From: Algoriphagus formosus
GTDB lineage: Bacteria; Bacteroidota; Bacteroidia; Cytophagales; Cyclobacteriaceae
Assembly: GCF_002807035.1 (NCBI RefSeq)
Contig: NZ_NIUC01000002.1
Location: 1,579,267-1,643,266, forward strand
Direction of reading: 5' to 3'
Length of the DNA stretch: 64,000 nt
The translations under genes and the position numbers were made by a program. The notes beneath the pieces are model-generated. The model saw only the letters and a list, made by a program, of their open reading frames with translations, ran no database searches and was not told where the DNA came from. Positions 61,254 through 64,000 of the stretch are shown here, in pieces (the stretch's first letter is position 1; the number at the start of each line of letters is the position of its first letter).

Positions 61254-64000
61254 TTAATTGGTACTTACGGGTAGTACAATTCTAAAGGTAGAGCCTTCCC
61301 CTTCTTTACTTTCTAATAAAAGCTGTCCACCATGTGCTTGAATAATTTCATAGGCTAGAGATAAACCCAAACCTGTCCCGGAGCCAGTAGGCTTTGTGGT
61401 GAAAAATGGTTGGAAGATTTTCTCCTTAATGGACTCGGGTATTCCAATGCCATTGTCAATAACAGAAATAACGGCCTGAGGTCCTGAAACTGAATCCTTT
61501 GCCAAGGATGTGGTGATTTTGACAAGTGGTTTAAACTCCGCATTGCTTTCTTTGGTTGATCTGTCCAAAACGGCGTAAAACCCATTATTCAAGAGATTAA
61601 AAATCACTTTTCCTATTTCCTGTGGGATTACATTGACCTTGGGTAGATTCATATCAGTGGAGATGTCCATCTCAATCTCCACGTCTTTGGAGATTATGTT
61701 TTTATACTTTGCCAAAAAGCTATGATATGATATCCTCAAAGATCCATTTGCTAATGCATTTAAATCTGTAGTTTCATTTTTACCCTGACCTTGCTTGCTG
61801 TGCTCAAGCATATTTTTTACGATGGCATCAGCTTGCAGACCATGCTTTCTGATTCTCTCAAAATTGGATTTTACATCAGAAAGTAACTCTTGGATAATTT
61901 TCTCATCCCGGTCTTCAAGGCTTTTTCCGTACTCAGCAAGAATCTCATCAATCAACTCATCGCTGACCTCCGTGAAATTGTTCACAAAATTCAATGGGTT
62001 TTGTATCTCATGCGCAATTCCTGAAGCTAGTTCCCCCATGGAGGCCATTTTTTCAGAATTGACAAGTTGTCTCTGAGTCTTTCTAAGATCTTTTAAGGTC
62101 TGCTCTAAGTCCTCCTTTTGTAGCTGTAGTTCGGCAGTTCGCTGATGTACTTTCCTTTCCAAATTATCATACAGCTGGGCATTGGATATAGAGATGGCGA
62201 TTTGAGTGGAGAGGGTCTGAAGTAATTCTTTATGAGAAACTGTAAAAGCTCCAATCGAAAGAGAGTTTTCTAAATATAAAATCGCCAAAAGCATCCCTTG
62301 ATGAATGACTGGAAGGCACAAAATGGATTTTACCTTGGCTGAGTCTAAGTAGGGTGTTACCCCAAATTCAGGATGGTTTTGTGCATCTTCGAGCAACAAT
62401 GATTTATGGCTATTCAGCACATAATTGATTATCTCCTCTGGCAATTTTATGGCATTTGAGGGATACGGAACGCCTTGTAATAGTTTGTATGACCTTGGAT
62501 TGACGATGCCTTCAGCTTCAATTTTCCAGGAATCATCCGAATGCATAATGAAATAGCCTCTTTCGGCACCTGCATTTTCAAGCACCACTTCCATCATTTT
62601 GCTAAGTACACCTTTCAGAGTCACCTCTTGGGAGATAGCTGAAGAAGCCTTGATAAGTGTCTGGGAATCGAACATTTCAAGGGATTGAATAGTCCGTGTT
62701 GTTTCACTTATCGTCAAACTCTTTTGTTTTTGGCCTTTTTGAAAGAGTGTAGGGTAGATTTCTTGCAATTGGTTCACCTTATTGATGGCTCCATATTCGA
62801 GGTAAGTCAAATAGGCGTCCTTCAGGTAAACTTCGCCAATTCTGCTTTTCCCATGATTTAGCATCATGATTCCGGCTTTCTCAAGGGCTATCGCCTTTAG
62901 AGGCAGCATTTCCTGCTTTGTGGCTTGGTCAATAGCTGCATCATAAAGTTCCAAAGCTTCTAATACATGACCTTCTTTATCCTTTTTGATTGCTTTGATG
63001 AGATCAATTCGAAACTGAAAATTTTCAGGAATTGAAGAGTTCCATTTTTCTAAAATGGTGATCGATTCTTCAATAGAGTTTTGTAGATCTTCCTCAGGAT
63101 TGGAGAGGTCAATCAACTCTAAAGCAATAAGTGGAAGGTAGATGTAATAATCTGCCAAAACCACCGAACCGGGGACGGCAGAAAGGTAATTTTTTGCATT
63201 TGCCAAATGTTCGTATGCTCCTTTGGCATCTCCCAATAGATAGGATGAAAATCCTTTGTAGAGGGAGAAATAGAACCTTCCAAAATAGTTTTGCTCTTTT
63301 TCTAAAAGTGCGTAAATATTCTCTTCAGATTCAAATTCTTTGAGTGAAGAAGGACCTCCCAAGTCGTGTATCAATTGATAAAAAACAAGAATGGTGCTTT
63401 TTACAAACTGATTTTTGGTTTTTTCTGCAATCTGTAATCCCTCATACATCCGCTCATCCAAGACAGACAAGGAGCTCCCTGAAGTAGTAGTCACCTGCCC
63501 AAGACCTGAAATATTATATCCTGCAAATTGAAGCTCACCCGATTGAAGTCCCGAGGATATACCTTCTTTTAGGTAATTATAACCATTCTTTGCAGGCCTC
63601 GCATAAATATTCAAAAAAGCCCCAAGTACAAAACAGGTATTGCTTCGCTGTCTGAGGCTTTTCAGATCGATGGAAAGCTGATAAGATAAATCTCCAAAAT
63701 CAAATCCCTGTTGATAGTCATTGAAAGCCAACCCACATAGAATACCATAGGAGCTAAAGGCAGTACAACTCTCGGCTACGTTTCCACTTTCTATGGAATT
63801 TGCCGTACTAGCCAAGACTAGGTAGGTCCACAGATTGCTTTGCCCACCCAGAAAGGCAGGAGCAAGCATGTTGACGATCAGCTTTATTTTTATACTGGAA
63901 ATTTCATCTGAAGAGAGTGTCCGGTTTTTGAGAAGGTCAAGCGGCTTTTTACCTTCCATCAAGGAAATAATTGTTCCAAAACCCTGTCCGATTGCAGGTT
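61254..64000 (-). CDS. C-terminal part of a large GAF-sensor histidine kinase
   Basis: The frame is open to the window edge (upstream residues include [12 protein letters not shown]), so the apparent TTG/ATG starts near 63959 are not the true start. About 914 residues are visible. A TPR-like helical region (to about residue 470 of the visible part) is followed by a GAF domain, a coiled coil, HisKA with [12 protein letters not shown] and HATPase with [19 protein letters not shown]. The region [20 protein letters not shown] is typical of kinases that also carry a Ser/Thr kinase and an AAA ATPase domain further upstream, here outside the window (inference). Confidence 0.88.
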   Translation of the reverse strand, partial: PAIGQGFGTIISLMEGKKPLDLLKNRTLSSDEISSIKIKLIVNMLAPAFLGGQSNLWTYLVLASTANSIESGNVAESCTAFSSYGILCGLAFNDYQQGFDFGDLSYQLSIDLKSLRQRSNTCFVLGAFLNIYARPAKNGYNYLKEGISSGLQSGELQFAGYNISGLGQVTTTSGSSLSVLDERMYEGLQIAEKTKNQFVKSTILVFYQLIHDLGGPSSLKEFESEENIYALLEKEQNYFGRFYFSLYKGFSSYLLGDAKGAYEHLANAKNYLSAVPGSVVLADYYIYLPLIALELIDLSNPEEDLQNSIEESITILEKWNSSIPENFQFRIDLIKAIKKDKEGHVLEALELYDAAIDQATKQEMLPLKAIALEKAGIMMLNHGKSRIGEVYLKDAYLTYLEYGAINKVNQLQEIYPTLFQKGQKQKSLTISETTRTIQSLEMFDSQTLIKASSAISQEVTLKGVLSKMMEVVLENAGAERGYFIMHSDDSWKIEAEGIVNPRSYKLLQGVPYPSNAIKLPEEIINYVLNSHKSLLLEDAQNHPEFGVTPYLDSAKVKSILCLPVIHQGMLLAILYLENSLSIGAFTVSHKELLQTLSTQIAISISNAQLYDNLERKVHQRTAELQLQKEDLEQTLKDLRKTQRQLVNSEKMASMGELASGIAHEIQNPLNFVNNFTEVSDELIDEILAEYGKSLEDRDEKIIQELLSDVKSNFERIRKHGLQADAIVKNMLEHSKQGQGKNETTDLNALANGSLRISYHSFLAKYKNIISKDVEIEMDISTDMNLPKVNVIPQEIGKVIFNLLNNGFYAVLDRSTKESNAEFKPLVKITTSLAKDSVSGPQAVISVIDNGIGIPESIKEKIFQPFFTTKPTGSGTGLGLSLAYEIIQAHGGQLLLESKEGEGSTFRIVLPVSTN

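Noticed and set aside
1-64000. CRISPR arrays, rRNA genes, prophage or insertion-sequence transposases
   Set aside because: No regularly spaced repeats, rRNA-like sequence, transposase, integrase or phage structural genes were seen.

Overview
The window looks like a chromosome segment of a Bacteroidota bacterium, most likely of the Cyclobacteriaceae (Algoriphagus-like). The signs are LytTR response regulators next to LytS-type and HisKA_2 kinases, propeller sensor kinases, DUF4221-type lipoproteins, many PD40-propeller hydrolases, an ebo cluster, Bacteroidota-type TAnnTTTG promoter boxes and weak Shine-Dalgarno sequences. The assignment rests on gene content read by eye, not on a database search.

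Layout: 1-1605 is a partial outer-membrane porin behind a yceI gene that carries a CRP-like palindrome upstream. 2022-7611 holds a first uvrA, a LytS/LytTR two-component pair and a second, kinase-less REC-LytTR regulator. 7640-9010 is a scarred stretch: a 49-nt palindrome, tRNA-Val(GAC), a broken copy of the 3' end of that tRNA split by a short palindrome, a HepT/MntA-type toxin-antitoxin pair, and a decayed piece of a uvrA 3' end. Two secreted proteins of unknown function (9022-11642) lie between that piece and a second, intact uvrA (11813-14629). 14696-20314 has a PIN toxin-antitoxin pair, a beta-barrel protein, a Crp/Fnr regulator, pnuC with a nicotinamide riboside kinase-like gene, a sulfatase and a HigBA-like module. 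20345-26951 has a serine hydrolase with an S9 peptidase, a phosphodiesterase, an M28 peptidase and VapBC, with a large nested hairpin between two convergent genes.

27125-33662 is a complete six-gene ebo cluster (eboA to eboF), a conserved set of unclear chemistry linked elsewhere to export or maturation of a metabolite. It is followed by HD-domain and YitT genes, a 1205-residue PD40-amidohydrolase fusion and a lipoprotein. 40265-46777 is a signalling operon: a 14-repeat propeller histidine kinase, a second membrane histidine kinase, a stand-alone receiver and a receiver fused to a class III adenylate cyclase. 47074-56636 has a tricorn-like S41 protease and a run of secreted hydrolases (CehA/PHP, amidohydrolase, P1 peptidase) with DUF2306, SnoaL-like and RidA-like genes. 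56807-59481 is a TPR-HisKA_2 kinase with its LytTR regulator. The right end has an SDR enzyme, a small coiled-coil protein, a fifth toxin-antitoxin pair and the C-terminal part of a very large GAF-histidine kinase that runs off the window.

Themes: five toxin-antitoxin modules, four or five signalling loci, and repeated use of N-terminal propellers in front of different catalytic domains. The best candidates for something not yet described are the two-kinase/two-receiver/adenylate-cyclase operon and the tRNA/uvrA scar region. The ebo cluster is known but biochemically unsolved.
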